DNA of 64,000 nucleotides. It comes from Chaetomium olivaceum. Its lineage: Eukaryota > Ascomycota > Sordariomycetes > Sordariales > Chaetomiaceae. The stretch is from positions 1,116,001 to 1,180,000 of the forward strand of contig JAYWVB010000005.1 in NCBI GenBank assembly GCA_039881045.1, read 5' to 3'. Positions 9,731 through 19,882 of the stretch are shown piece after piece (positions within the stretch are counted from its first letter, which is position 1; every line of letters begins with the position of its first letter). Both the position numbers and the translations under genes were made by a program. The notes under the pieces are model-generated. The model was given only the letters and a program-made list of their open reading frames with translations. It searched no databases and was not told the DNA's origin.

Positions 9731-11875
9731 ATGTTCTTCAACGAAAAGACGGGGGCAGTGCCCCCGCTGCCTTCAAACCTCAACGCCAACACCTGGCATA
9801 CAGTCGACCTCCGATCCGCCGTACCACAGCTCCAGCCGCATGCTCACACGGCGCCAACCATCACCCCCTACTTGGGGCTTCGAGCAAGACTCTCACAGCT
9901 CTGGTTCAACCGCTGGACCATCCTCCTCATCCTCGTCCTCGTCCGCGTTCTCATCCTTACCGCCAGCCTCAACGACAACATCGGCGATGCCAAGACAAAG
10001 GCCCTATCGGCCTGTACCAAGGTTGAGGATATTGGCAGTGCCATGGCCTCCATGCCGCATTATCTCTCAGTAGGCGTCAACTCGATGGCCTCGGACGGCA
10101 TTACCAAGGCCGTGTCGGGCATGGTAAAGATGCTGATGATGATCCTGACGGGTGTCGAGAACCTTATCCTTTTCATCATCAACATGTACGTCGGGACGTA
10201 CGTCTGCCTCATTGCCGCTCTGATCCACGGTGGCCTAGACGTCTCAGTCAAGGTTGTTGAGGGCGCTACCAAGGTCATGAACGACGCGATCGGCACCATC
10301 ACCGGCCAGATTACTGAGTCTATCTCCGACGTCCAGGACGCTATTAACAAGATTCCCGATACGATATCCAGCTTCTTGGGTGGCGTAGATTTCGACCTTC
10401 CTCAGATCGATATCAGCAAGAACCTAGACGACCTCGAGAACATCAATATCAACAGCAACGAGCTCGTCAGGGATATTGTCGCCCTGAACAAGACCATCCC
10501 GACCTTTGACCAGGTCGAGAACTTCACCAAGAACGCTATCGCCATCCCTTTCAACTTCCTCAAGGAGCAGGTGAATAGCAGCCTCGGCTCGTACAAGTTC
10601 GACGACTCCGTCTTTCCCGTGGCGGAGAAACAAGCGCTCTCCTTTTGCTCGAGCAACAGCTTTCTCAATGACTTTTTCGAAACGCTATTCGGTATTGTCC
10701 GGACGGCTAAAATTGCCTTCTCCGTCGCCATACCCATCTTGGCAGTCCTGGCGATCATCGGTATGGGGTACCTTGAGATCCGACGCTGGCGAAGGGAGAA
10801 GCAGCGCTCTCGGGAGTTTACCGAGCGTGGCTACGACCCGATGGATGTTGTCTATCTTTCGTCGAGGCCGGTAACGGGCGGCTTCGGGCTGTGGCTATCG
10901 GCCAAGTTCAAGACTGTAAAGAAGCAGCTCCTTGTCAGGTGGATCATCGCGTATGGGACATCGCTGCCTGCTTTGTTTGTCCTATCGCTTGCTTTCGCCG
11001 GCCTCTTTTCCTGCCTCTGCCAGTTTATTATCCTGCGATCTATCCAACAGGAGGCCCCAGCACTGGCCAACCAAGTTGGCGACTTTGCTGGAGATGTTGT
11101 TGGGACGCTCCAGAAGGTGTCGACGAACTGGGCCGACGACGCTAATGGGGTTATCATCAAGCTCCAGGACGATATCAACGACGATTTATTCGGCTGGGTT
11201 AACAACGCTACAACGGCCGTCAATGACACGCTCAACACGTTTGACGAGGAGATCGACAAGGCAATCACAGCCGTTTTCAAGGATACTATCCTATTCAACA
11301 CAGCACGCAACCTAGTCGGCTGCCTCATCACGCGCAAGATTGAGACGGTACAGGATGGGCTCACCTGGGTCCACGACAACGCGCACATTACGCTCCCGCT
11401 CTTCGCCAACAACGTTTTCTCGCAGGGTGCCAATGATAGTGTTAATGGCGACAGCGACCTGACCAGTTTCCTGGCCTCCCCGTCGACCGTCACGACCGAC
11501 GAGATCACATCGGCCGTTAACCAGGTCATCACCAAGCTCGAGAACGGTATCGTACAGGAGGTCCTGATCTCTACCGCCCTCCTGTTGGTCTACGTTATCG
11601 TCGTGCTTTCCGGCGCCGTCCGCGCCTTGGTAGCTTCGGCGCAAAAGGAGAAGACACGGGCCGAGGGAGGCGAGCAGTACGGCGTTAAGGCGCCCGGCAG
11701 CCGCGGCAGCAGTAGTGGCAGCAGCAGTGGGAACGGCGACAGCGACCCTAGCGACTTTGAGAGCAAAGGCGTCATCTACGCGGGTAGCGTCAAGAGGGGG
11801 AGGCCGGGCCCCGAGCGGTGGCCGTCACACGCCAGGAAAAGCAGTTACCCGGAGGTAGAAGGCCCAGACCGCTAG
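9731..11875 (+). CDS. PRM1: plasma membrane fusion protein PRM1
   Basis: Integral membrane protein of 714 residues that promotes plasma-membrane merger during cell fusion in mating and, in filamentous fungi, between germlings. The frame is intact and unspliced. Visible membrane segments are WTILLILVLVRVLILTASL (about 60-80), a long hydrophobic region around 135-165 (MLMMILTGVENLILFIINMYVG), AFSVAIPILAVLAIIGMGYL (about 335-355), a segment near 410-435 (SLPALFVLSLAFAGLFSCLCQFII) and VLISTALLLVYVIVVLSGAVRALVA near the C-terminus. Between them are large N-glycosylatable loops with amphipathic repeats (SISDVQDAINKIPDTI, VNNATTAVNDTLNTF). The tail is basic and serine/glycine-rich. Length and topology match ascomycete PRM1. 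Confidence 0.9.
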   Translation: MFFNEKTGAVPPLPSNLNANTWHTVDLRSAVPQLQPHAHTAPTITPYLGLRARLSQLWFNRWTILLILVLVRVLILTASLNDNIGDAKTKALSACTKVEDIGSAMASMPHYLSVGVNSMASDGITKAVSGMVKMLMMILTGVENLILFIINMYVGTYVCLIAALIHGGLDVSVKVVEGATKVMNDAIGTITGQITESISDVQDAINKIPDTISSFLGGVDFDLPQIDISKNLDDLENININSNELVRDIVALNKTIPTFDQVENFTKNAIAIPFNFLKEQVNSSLGSYKFDDSVFPVAEKQALSFCSSNSFLNDFFETLFGIVRTAKIAFSVAIPILAVLAIIGMGYLEIRRWRREKQRSREFTERGYDPMDVVYLSSRPVTGGFGLWLSAKFKTVKKQLLVRWIIAYGTSLPALFVLSLAFAGLFSCLCQFIILRSIQQEAPALANQVGDFAGDVVGTLQKVSTNWADDANGVIIKLQDDINDDLFGWVNNATTAVNDTLNTFDEEIDKAITAVFKDTILFNTARNLVGCLITRKIETVQDGLTWVHDNAHITLPLFANNVFSQGANDSVNGDSDLTSFLASPSTVTTDEITSAVNQVITKLENGIVQEVLISTALLLVYVIVVLSGAVRALVASAQKEKTRAEGGEQYGVKAPGSRGSSSGSSSGNGDSDPSDFESKGVIYAGSVKRGRPGPERWPSHARKSSYPEVEGPDR

Positions 11876-12930
11876 AGGCCGTCTGTGGCACGCCCGCGCC
11901 GTGACTCGAATCGGCGGTGGGTGGACGATGAATCGGAGCTCTCGGCGGCGGCGCCGCCGCCGAATTACTCGCCGGTCTAGCGCTGGGCGTCCGGCATGGT
12001 GATGGTGAGCTGCGGCTGGATGGGCTTGGATAAGAGGGCGGATAATTAATTACTTCGTTTCAGTACGCGTTCCTTTTGTTTTTCCGATATTGAGAGAAAT
12101 ATACCCGTTCAATTTGAAATGACGTCTGACATTTGCTGTCATCCCGCGCCGCGTTCCCCGTTTCGTGATGCGAGTTGGCCCGGATGAGCTTCCTGCGCTG
12201 CGACAGGGGCTTCCGGATAAGTGTTTACCCTGCCCCCCACCTCCATGACCCTTGCATCTCACGATTGCATCTCGAACGACAAGCTGTAAGGTACGCAGAG
12301 TTACTTATAGCATGAGAAAATGTGTGTATATACTTTAAACTAAGTAGCCCCTTTGTATCGGGTTATTCGTATTACTGGGATCACAACTTCACGGATACAT
12401 CTTTAACCTAATGGATACGAGAGAGACAATTGGTTCGAGAATCATCGTGTTTAGGTATCTCGCCTAGCATCCTCTCCCATCCTCCTTGTCTGGACTCCGC
12501 TTATGTAATGAACTGGCGATGTATTCAAGAGGCTCAGCAGGCATAAGCTTCCCTATACTTGGTGTTTAGGGAATGGTCTGACGCCGCTGAATGGACTGTT
12601 CGGTGGTCAATTTTAACACTTCGGGTCGCCTTCTGGTCCACCGCAGTTGCCCCCGTCAGGTAAGCTGGCCTGTCATCCTGCAGGTGCAGCGGGTGCTGTG
12701 GAGCCTACTGGGTGGTGGGGGTGATGCGGGGTCCAACGCCAGACAAAATGTGGAAGTGACTCAAACCCTGCCCCTCGCCTCTTCCACGTTTTACTATTTG
12801 AAACGTCGTACCTCGACAAAGAGTTCGCTCGAGTTGTCCTCAACACCTTACACTCTTCTCCCGTTGTATCATTTCGCTGTGCAACGAGGTCAACCATTCC
12901 CAGCGTCTCAATTGACTGCCATTGCCCATC
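11876..12930. other. intergenic region between PRM1 and tryptophan synthase
   Basis: No gene supported. The left part is the PRM1 3' region with a GCGGCGGCGCCGCCGCCG palindrome near 11944-11961. The right part, from about 12780, is the tryptophan synthase leader. Confidence 0.45.
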
Positions 12931-15290
12931 ATGGAGGCACTCAAGCAGACGTTCCAGCGCTGCAAGGCCGAGGGCCGGGTAAGCAATTGCCCTCCATCTC
13001 TTACTCGCCCAGCGTTGCTCGGCAAGCAAAACAATGAGTTGCTAACCAAGATTGTTGTTGTAGGCTGCGCTCGTCACCTATGTGACCGCCGGTTACCCTA
13101 CGGCCGAGGCTACCCCCAATGTCATTGTCTCTATGGAGAAGGGCGGTGCCGACGTTATCGAGCTGGGTGTGCCCTTTACCGATCCTATTGCCGACGGCCC
13201 GACCATTCAGACCGCCAACACCGTGAGTCCCTTGATACCTTGCCCCGAATAATAATATTGCCGGATCGCGATCTGACCATGGAATTTCCGCACCGCAGAT
13301 TGCTCTCGAGAATGGAGTCACGATCGAGTCGACCTTGCAGATGGTCCGTGATGCCCGGAAGCTCGGCGTGCGTGCGCCCATCCTTTTGATGGGTTACTAC
13401 AACCCGCTGCTGAGCTACGGCGAGGAGCGCCTTATGAAGGACTGCAACGAGGCTGGTGTTAATGGCTTCATCGTCGTTGACCTGCCGCCTGAGGAGGCCA
13501 TCTCGTTCCGCAAGTGGTGCACCCTCGGAGGGTATGTTCCCGTTCCCCCTTGACGTGTAAAAGACTAAAAGCTAACGGTCGTCGTGTCCAGGCTCTCTTA
13601 TGTGCCTCTCATTGCCCCAGCGACCTCGGACGCTCGTATGCGCATTCTCTGCAAGCTGGCCGACTCGTTCATCTACGTCGTCTCTCGCCAGGGTGTCACG
13701 GGTGCGCTCGGCACTATTAATGCCAACCTACCCGAGCTGCTCTCCAGGGTCAAGAAGTACAGCGGCGACAAGCCCGCGGCAGTCGGCTTCGGTGTTAGCA
13801 CTCGCGAGCATTTCGTTTCCATCGCTCAGCTCGCCGACGGCGTGGTGGTCGGTAGCATGATCGTCACCACCCTGCAGAAGGCTGCCGAGGGCGAAGAGTT
13901 CAAGGCCGTTCAGGACTTTTGCTCTTACCTTTGCGGTCGCTCCGCCTCCCCCGAGGACGAGGCTACACGCGAGGTCGGCATCATCGAAGCCGTCTCTGCC
14001 GCCCGTGGTACCGACACCGAGGCCCACGTCGATGGTGTTGTCACAGATACCGATGACCTCGTCGCCCAACTGGCGGCCATGCACGGAAAGATCCCTGAGC
14101 GGTTCGGCGAGTTCGGCGGGCAGTACGTTCCGGAGTCGCTCATGGACTGCCTGTCGGAGCTCGAGCAAGGCTTCAACAACATCAAGGATGACCCCGCGTT
14201 CTGGGAAGAGTATCGGTCCTACTACCCCTGGATGGGTCGCCCTGGCCAGCTGCACAAGGCTGAGCGCCTGACGGAGCATGCGGGCGGCGCCAACATCTGG
14301 CTGAAGCGCGAGGACCTGAACCATACCGGCTCCCACAAGATCAACAACGCCTTGGGTCAGCTTCTCCTCGCCCGCCGCCTGGGCAAGACCAAGATCATCG
14401 CCGAGACCGGTGCAGGCCAGCACGGTGTCGCCACAGCTACCGTATGCGCTAAGTTCGGCATGGAGTGCACGGTATACATGGGCGCCGAGGACGTCCGTCG
14501 CCAGGCTCTCAACGTCTTTCGCATGAAGCTCCTCGGCGCCAAGGTTGTTGCCGTCGAGGCTGGCAGCCGCACCCTCCGCGACGCCGTCAACGAGGCCCTG
14601 CGAGCCTGGGTTGTCAACCTGGACGACACCCACTACATCATTGGCTCCGCCATCGGTCCCCATCCCTTCCCCACCATCGTTCGGACGTTCCAGTCGGTGA
14701 TTGGTAACGAGACCAAGGCGCAGATGCTCGAGAAGTGCGGCAAGCTCCCCGATGCTGTGGTTGCGTGCGTTGGTGGCGGTAGCAACGCCGTGGGCATGTT
14801 CTATCCTTTCAGCAACGACCCGAGCGTCAAGCTTCTCGGCGTCGAGGCTGGTGGTGACGGCATCGACACGGACCGTCACAGCGCCACTCTCGCCGCCGGC
14901 AGCAAGGGCGTGCTCCACGGCGTGCGCACCTACATCTTGCAGAACGAGCACGGCCAGATCAGCGACACTCACTCCATCTCCGCCGGCCTGGACTACCCCG
15001 GCGTGGGGCCGGAGCTGGCCAACTGGAAGGATACAGAGCGCGCTAAGTTCGTGGCTGCTACCGACGCCGAGGCCTTTATCGGCTTCCGCCTGATGAGCCA
15101 GCTCGAGGGCATCATTCCCGCGCTGGAGTCTTCTCATGGTATCTATGGCGCTCTCGAGCTCGCCAAGACGATGCGGAAGGACCAGGACATTGTCATTTGT
15201 CTGAGCGGTCGTGGCGATAAGGACGTGCAGAGCGTTGCTGATGAGTTGCCTATCCTGGGCCCCAAGATTGGCTGGGACTTGCGCTTCTAA
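12931..15290 (+). CDS. bifunctional tryptophan synthase (alpha-beta fusion)
   Basis: Last enzyme of tryptophan synthesis: the alpha domain cleaves indole-3-glycerol phosphate and the beta domain joins indole to serine using pyridoxal phosphate. Exons 12931-12978, 13064-13222, 13299-13531 and 13592-15290 join to 712 residues, close to Neurospora trp-3. The alpha part (about 1-260) shows VTYVTAGYPTAEAT, the catalytic ELGVPFTDPIADGPTIQ and LLMGYYNPLL. After an acidic linker the beta part starts near RFGEFGGQYVPESL, with the PLP lysine in NHTGSHKINNALGQ, GAGQHGVA, the phosphate loop GGGSNAVGMF, and SAGLDYPGVGPE. Every intron has GT..AG ends and keeps frame, and no residue expected for catalysis is missing. 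Confidence 0.96.
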
Positions 15291-15690
15291 AGGGTTTTGT
15301 GTCGGCAGGAACAGAGAGTTCTATGCCTGACGACCATCTTGCGGATCTGGATTGATTTGATTGCGAACCTGGATCGATTTGACCAAATGGTAGCATAGAT
15401 TCATAGAGGCCTGAATAGAGCAAAGTTCTGGTGTAACTTTTGTTAGGTGACATGGTAGAGGTGCTGGTAAGTGTGGTGTAGTTTCTGTTGACTGATGCGT
15501 TAAAGGTCGTTAGTGTGATACATGCGTTGGAGTTTGGCTTCTTCATTGACCACCATGATCACCGAGTTGTGTGTTTGGTGCCAAACAAATGGGGATGCTG
15601 TGACAGGATTACACATCAAGAATACAATATGATACAATTCCTTGTAGATACCCTGCGATGCCAGATCCGCCTGCCCCTTTCAAGGGTCAT
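15291..15690. other. convergent 3' region
   Basis: Sits between tryptophan synthase (plus) and the bL28m gene (minus). No gene is seen; it presumably holds both 3' UTRs. Confidence 0.5.
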
Positions 15691-16427
15691 CTACTGCCTC
15701 GGCTTTTCTTCCTTCATGAACCCGTCCTTGCCCCCATCCGCGGCCTCCGTCTCGAGCTCAAACTCGGTCTCCTCCGCGAGCATCTTGTCTGTCTCCACCA
15801 TCAGTGACTCCCCGGCGGCCGTCCCGTCCGGCAGCGCCTGCATGGCCTCCAACCTCAGCTCCTCGTCCTCCTTGGGCGGCAGGCCTAGGGCCTCGCGTTC
15901 GGCGGCGAAGCGGGCGCGCACGGCGGGGGTCTGCATGATGCGCCACCGCAGCTTCCACCCCCAGGGGCCGAGGTCGCGCACGCGCTGCGGGGTGCGGCCG
16001 AGCAGGTACTCGTCGAGGCCGCCGGCCTTGTCGACGGTGCGGAGCACGCGGGTCGTGACGCGGGTGCGCACAAAGACGCCCAGCGACGCCGACCACAGCC
16101 GCTTGTGGTGCACGTTGGGTCGCCACTTGCGCCGCGTCTTGATGTTGTTGCGCTCCGACACGTTGTTCCCGAACCGGATCCGTGCCGCCCCGTATAGGCC
16201 CGTGTTGGACTGGTGGTACACCTGCCGCGGCCCGTACGGGTATGGCGGGATGTGGTGTGCGGCGCCGTCACCGAGGGGATAGGAAGGTCTGATCCGGGCA
16301 CACGGGGTTGCTTGTAGAGCGTCGGTGGTGTCGTCGTGAAGGTTCTGGTCGCGAGGTGGGGGAGGGAGGGGGTCGCTAGCCTCGACGCCGCCCGGAGGCA
16401 GGTATGGATGGGGAGTGTTGGCGGCAT
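15691..16427 (-). CDS. mitochondrial ribosomal protein bL28m, frame broken once
   Basis: Large-subunit mitoribosomal protein. The start at 16427 opens a basic, Ser/Thr/Leu-rich presequence (LATPSLPHLATRTFTTTPP). The body shows IPPYPYGPRQVYHQSNTGLYG, RIRFGNNVSERN and KTRRKWRPNVHHKRLWSASLG, the typical bL28 core with its basic KTRRKW(R/K)PN element, and ends in an acidic tail. The presequence frame and the body frame differ by one base; the switch lies near the GGGG run at 16275-16278. A possible 50-bp GT..AG excision there would remove the conserved PPYPYG stretch, so I favour a single missing base over an intron. The gene is divergent from the coiled-coil gene with about 355 bp between starts. 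The product should be essential for respiration. Confidence 0.8.
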
Positions 16428-16782
16428 CGTTTCGGTGTATGTTGGTGACTCGGTGCTATGACGGTCGCATTGGCGAGTGGTGGGTGCGGGGAGAGAGTGG
16501 CTGGCTCGATTGACCCCTCGTCGAGTGATTCCGAGGCCTGGACCCAGCAAGCAGCTCCGGCGACGGCAGGTCGATTTGGAAACTCAAAATTTCGACAGGC
16601 TCAGAATGGGTGGGCGCCAGGTGGGGCCAGGCCATTGTCAGCTGGCGGCTGTTTGAATTGCTGGGAAGTGATCACATGCTTTCGTGGCGCACCCCGGCGC
16701 GCATCTGCTGCCCAATGGCAGGGGACGCGACAACCAGAAAGATGGTCCACCATCAACCCCCGACGGTCCAGCGACTTGCATC
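16428..16782. promoter_or_regulatory. shared divergent promoter region
   Basis: A 355-bp gap between the starts of the bL28m gene (minus) and the coiled-coil gene (plus). No TATA box is evident. It must contain both promoters. Confidence 0.45.
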
Positions 16783-17927
16783 ATGCTTCCTCCAGTGGAC
16801 AATACGGTCCTGCAAAACAATCCCGAGTTTGCGGTTCTTTTTTCCAAACTCACCAATTCGGTTCTGAACCCGGATGCATCAACCAAAAATGGCCCTGCGA
16901 CCAAGGGACGCAGAGCGGTGACTGAGGTGGGTTTGTCGAGGAATTATCCGGGGAGGGCATCACCGGATTGACTGTGTCGGCAGGAGTTGAACGAATACCG
17001 GCTTCACGCCGCCAAGCAACATATTCTTACGGATGCCATTTCCAATGCCAACCCCCAGGCTTTGCAAGCCACACACGCTCCGGCACCATCGTTGACAAGG
17101 CGACCACGGCCGCAGCAGCAAGCGACGACGTCGACGCCTGCAGAACTTCCACCAGCGCTCCTCGATCTCCTCCTCCTCCTACCGCCCCTGCTCAATGGAC
17201 AATCCGATTTAGCACCCGAGTCAGCGGCTCTCTTACTATCCAGTCCACCACTCTCCGATTTCCCAACCCACCTGCCGCAACTGGCACGCCTCGTCTCCAC
17301 CACCCTCCACACCGCAGCCGTGCACCTCGCGCGCACAGCCAACCCATCAACCAACCCATCCTACGTGCACCGCTCCATCCCCGCTCTACCAACCTACGCG
17401 CCTCGTTAGCAAGCACCATCGCCGAGCGCAAAGCCGAGCTCACGCGCGCACGCCTCGCCGCCGCGGCAGAGTTGACCACCCTTCTGCAGGACCAGACCGC
17501 CGTGCTCGCGCAGCTGCTGCGGGCGCTCGAGGCCAAGCACGGCCCCATCGCGCGGTCGCTCGAGTTCCGGGCGACCGAGGCGGCGCTCACGGCACAGCGA
17601 CAGGAGGCCGAGGCCGAGACGGCGCTGTGGGCGGCCCGCCGCGATACGTACACGCCCGAGGCGGCGCGCGCGCTGGCCAGCTACGCCAGCCACCTGCGGG
17701 ACGCCAAGAGCAGGTTGGCCGAGGCGGTCCAGACGCTCAAGGGGGAGTTGGAGGCGTACGGGGTGGAGGCGGGAGGGGAGGGGGGTGATGCGACGGCGAG
17801 GGCGACGGGTGGGATGCGAGGTGCTGGCAAGGAGAAGGTCATGAGAGAGATGGCGCGGGTGTATCGTGACATGAGCCGGCAGGTGGAGGAGGTGAGAAGT
17901 GACCTGGAACGGCTGGGGCGGGCGTGA
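16783..17927 (+). CDS. coiled-coil protein of unknown function, one internal frame break
   Basis: Exon 1 (16783-16926) reads MLPPVDNTVLQNNPEFAVLF and on to TKGRRAVTE. A 57-bp intron (16927-16983, GTGGG...GGCAG) leads to an exon beginning ELNEYRLHAAKQHILTDAI. This frame ends at a TAG at 17407-17409. The protein continues one frame over as LASTIAERKAELTRARLAAA, then long heptad-like helices (LLRALEAKHGPIARSLEF, LRDAKSRLAEAVQTLKGELE) to VRSDLERLGRA. The two halves can be joined by one additional base just before 17407; no intron of suitable length and ends is seen. Predicted product about 360 residues, mostly alpha-helical, resembling spindle- or kinetochore-type coiled-coil subunits, but no family is recognised. 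Confidence 0.65.
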
Positions 17928-18303
17928 TACCTGGGCAGGAGGGCATTCGATTCACAAAGCGATCTGACACAAAGGGGACCCGAAGTGAGCTGACGCGTCG
18001 TGTGTTATGGTACAACCGCCCTGCAACCAAGGGCAACATCACACTCTTCCATTCTTCCTCTATCGTTTTGTGCATCCGTGGGCACACCCAGCGGACTTTT
18101 CTGCGTACACCGTGTATCCATGTTCCCAAATAGGCGTACAGTCTTACAGTCTAACGACGCGACACGAGACGAGACGTACATGCAACACGAGACGGGAGGG
18201 AAGAGATCAAGCCAAACATGGGAAACCCAGCCAGTAGCTGGGCATCTATCAATCCATCCGACCGCCCGTTACTCCGACTCCTTTACATTTTGTTTTTATT
18301 CGT
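17928..18303. other. convergent 3' region
   Basis: Between the coiled-coil gene (plus) and aspartate aminotransferase (minus). No gene is supported. Confidence 0.5.
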
Positions 18304-19882
18304 TTAACCCTTGACTTTGAAGATAGCCTCGGCCAGACGACCGACGTTGTCACTAGTGATACCGGCGACCGAGATGCGGCCGTCGCGGGTGGCGTAGACG
18401 CTGTGCTCCTTGGCCAGGGCATCCATCTGCTCCGGAGTCAGGCCGGTGTAGGCGAACATGCCGATCTGGCTGGTGATGTGGCTCCAGTCGTGCTTGGAGC
18501 CGAGGCGCTCGAGGTTCTCCTTGAGCAGGGCGCGCATAGTGATGATGCGGTCGGCCATGGCCTTGACCTCGACGAGCCACTGGTCGTACAGGGCCGGGGT
18601 GTTGAGGATCTCAGCGGCGATGCGGGCGCCGTGGATGGGCGGGTTCGAGTACAGGGGGCGCACCAGGATCTTGATCTGTGAGTCCACCCGCTTGCGCTCC
18701 TCGGCGTCGGCGCAAACCATGGAGAAGGCGCCGATGCGCTCGCCGTACAGGCCCATGTTCTTGGCGAACGACTGGGCCAGGCAGATGTTGTGGCCCTTCT
18801 CGACGAAGTGGCGCACGGCGAAGGCGTCCTTGTGGATGTCGCCGCTGGCGAAGCCCTGGTAGGCCATGTCGAAGAAGGCAAAGTGGCCCTTGGCCTTGAC
18901 GGCCGCCTCGATCTCCTTCCACTGCTCCGGGGTGGGGTCGACGCCGGTGGGGTTGTGCGCGCAGGCGTGGAACAGGAACGCGCTGCCGTTAGGGGCCTTG
19001 TTAATGTCGGCGAGCATGCCCTCAAAGTCGAGGCCGATGGTGTCCTTGTTGTAGTAGGCGTACTTCTCGACCTGCAGGCCCGCGTCCTTGAAGACGGCGG
19101 CGTGGTTGGCCCACGACGGCGTCGGGATGTAGATGGTCTTGTTGCCGGGGAAGAAGCGCTGGATGAAAGCGCCGCCGATGCGCAGAGCACCGGTGCCCGA
19201 GATGGACTGGGTGATGGCCAGGCGGTCGAGGGCCGAGCTGTCCTTGCCGTAGGCGAGCACGGCGGCGGCCTTGCTGAACTCGGGCACACCAGTGATGCCG
19301 GCGTACTCCTTGTTCAGGCGCGACTCGATCACCTTCTGCTCGGCCTGGCGCACAGACGGCAGCACGTAGGGCTTTCCCTTGTCATCGCGATAGGCGCCAA
19401 CGCCTGCAAAACGGAGCACCACCTGTTAGCTGCTGCGGCGGGGATCCGACAGGGGCGGCAGGGATCGCTGGAGATCGCACGAACCGAGGTTGATCTTCTT
19501 CTCGAACGAATCGGCCTTGAAGGCTTCCGTGATGCCTGCGCAACAACAACCATTAGTTTCCGTGCTGCCTGAACGTGCGGGTGGTGCGCCCCCCCGAGGT
19601 GTGCACATACCGAGAATGGCCTGAGAAAAAGCCGCAAAGATCGCTGGTTAGCAAGCCACGGTCTAATGCAGCTCCGGGAGCTCGGACAAGACACCTACAT
19701 CCTATTACAAGGTTAGTCAGCTCGTTGCACAAACACAAGTCGTAATTCATGGGGTTTTCTTGGATTTGACATACAGGAGGACCCTGCGGGACATTGGCCC
19801 ATGTGGACGCAGCGCGGATCGCCGCAAAGTTCCGGGGCACCGCCGCCCGCCGCGACGCAATTCTGAGGGAGGAAAGCATCAT
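18304..19882 (-). CDS. aspartate aminotransferase, mitochondrial, with microexons
   Basis: PLP enzyme that exchanges amino groups between aspartate and 2-oxoglutarate in the malate-aspartate shuttle. Proposed exons on the minus strand are 19882-19775, 19701-19699, 19620-19611, 19535-19485 and 19403-18304, giving 423 residues. The N-terminus (MMLSSLRIASRRAAVPRNFAA) is a mitochondrial presequence. The mature part starts STWANVPQGPPDAILGITEAF. Visible signatures are GVGAYRDDKGKP, SGTGALRIGGAF, HACAHNPTGVDPT, FFDMAYQGFASG and the PLP lysine K272 in SFAKNMGLYGER. The aspartate in PPDAIL can only come from a 3-nt exon GAT, and AILG from a 10-nt exon, each flanked by AG and GT. The four introns are 73, 78, 75 and 81 bp. 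The frame is otherwise intact. Confidence 0.93.

Noticed and set aside
13728..15137. A 469-codon minus-strand open frame
   Set aside because: It is the antisense of the tryptophan synthase exon; its Leu/Val/Gly/Ala bias is the usual mirror of a codon-biased gene.
16222..16285. A 50-bp GT..AG intron in bL28m that would restore frame
   Set aside because: It would delete the conserved PPYPYGP stretch, has no branch-site-like sequence and is shorter than almost all introns seen here; one missing base explains the data better.
18438..19572. Long open frames of 260 and 283 codons on both strands over aspartate aminotransferase
   Set aside because: Shadows of the real gene with extreme Ser/Pro/Arg or Gly/Val composition.
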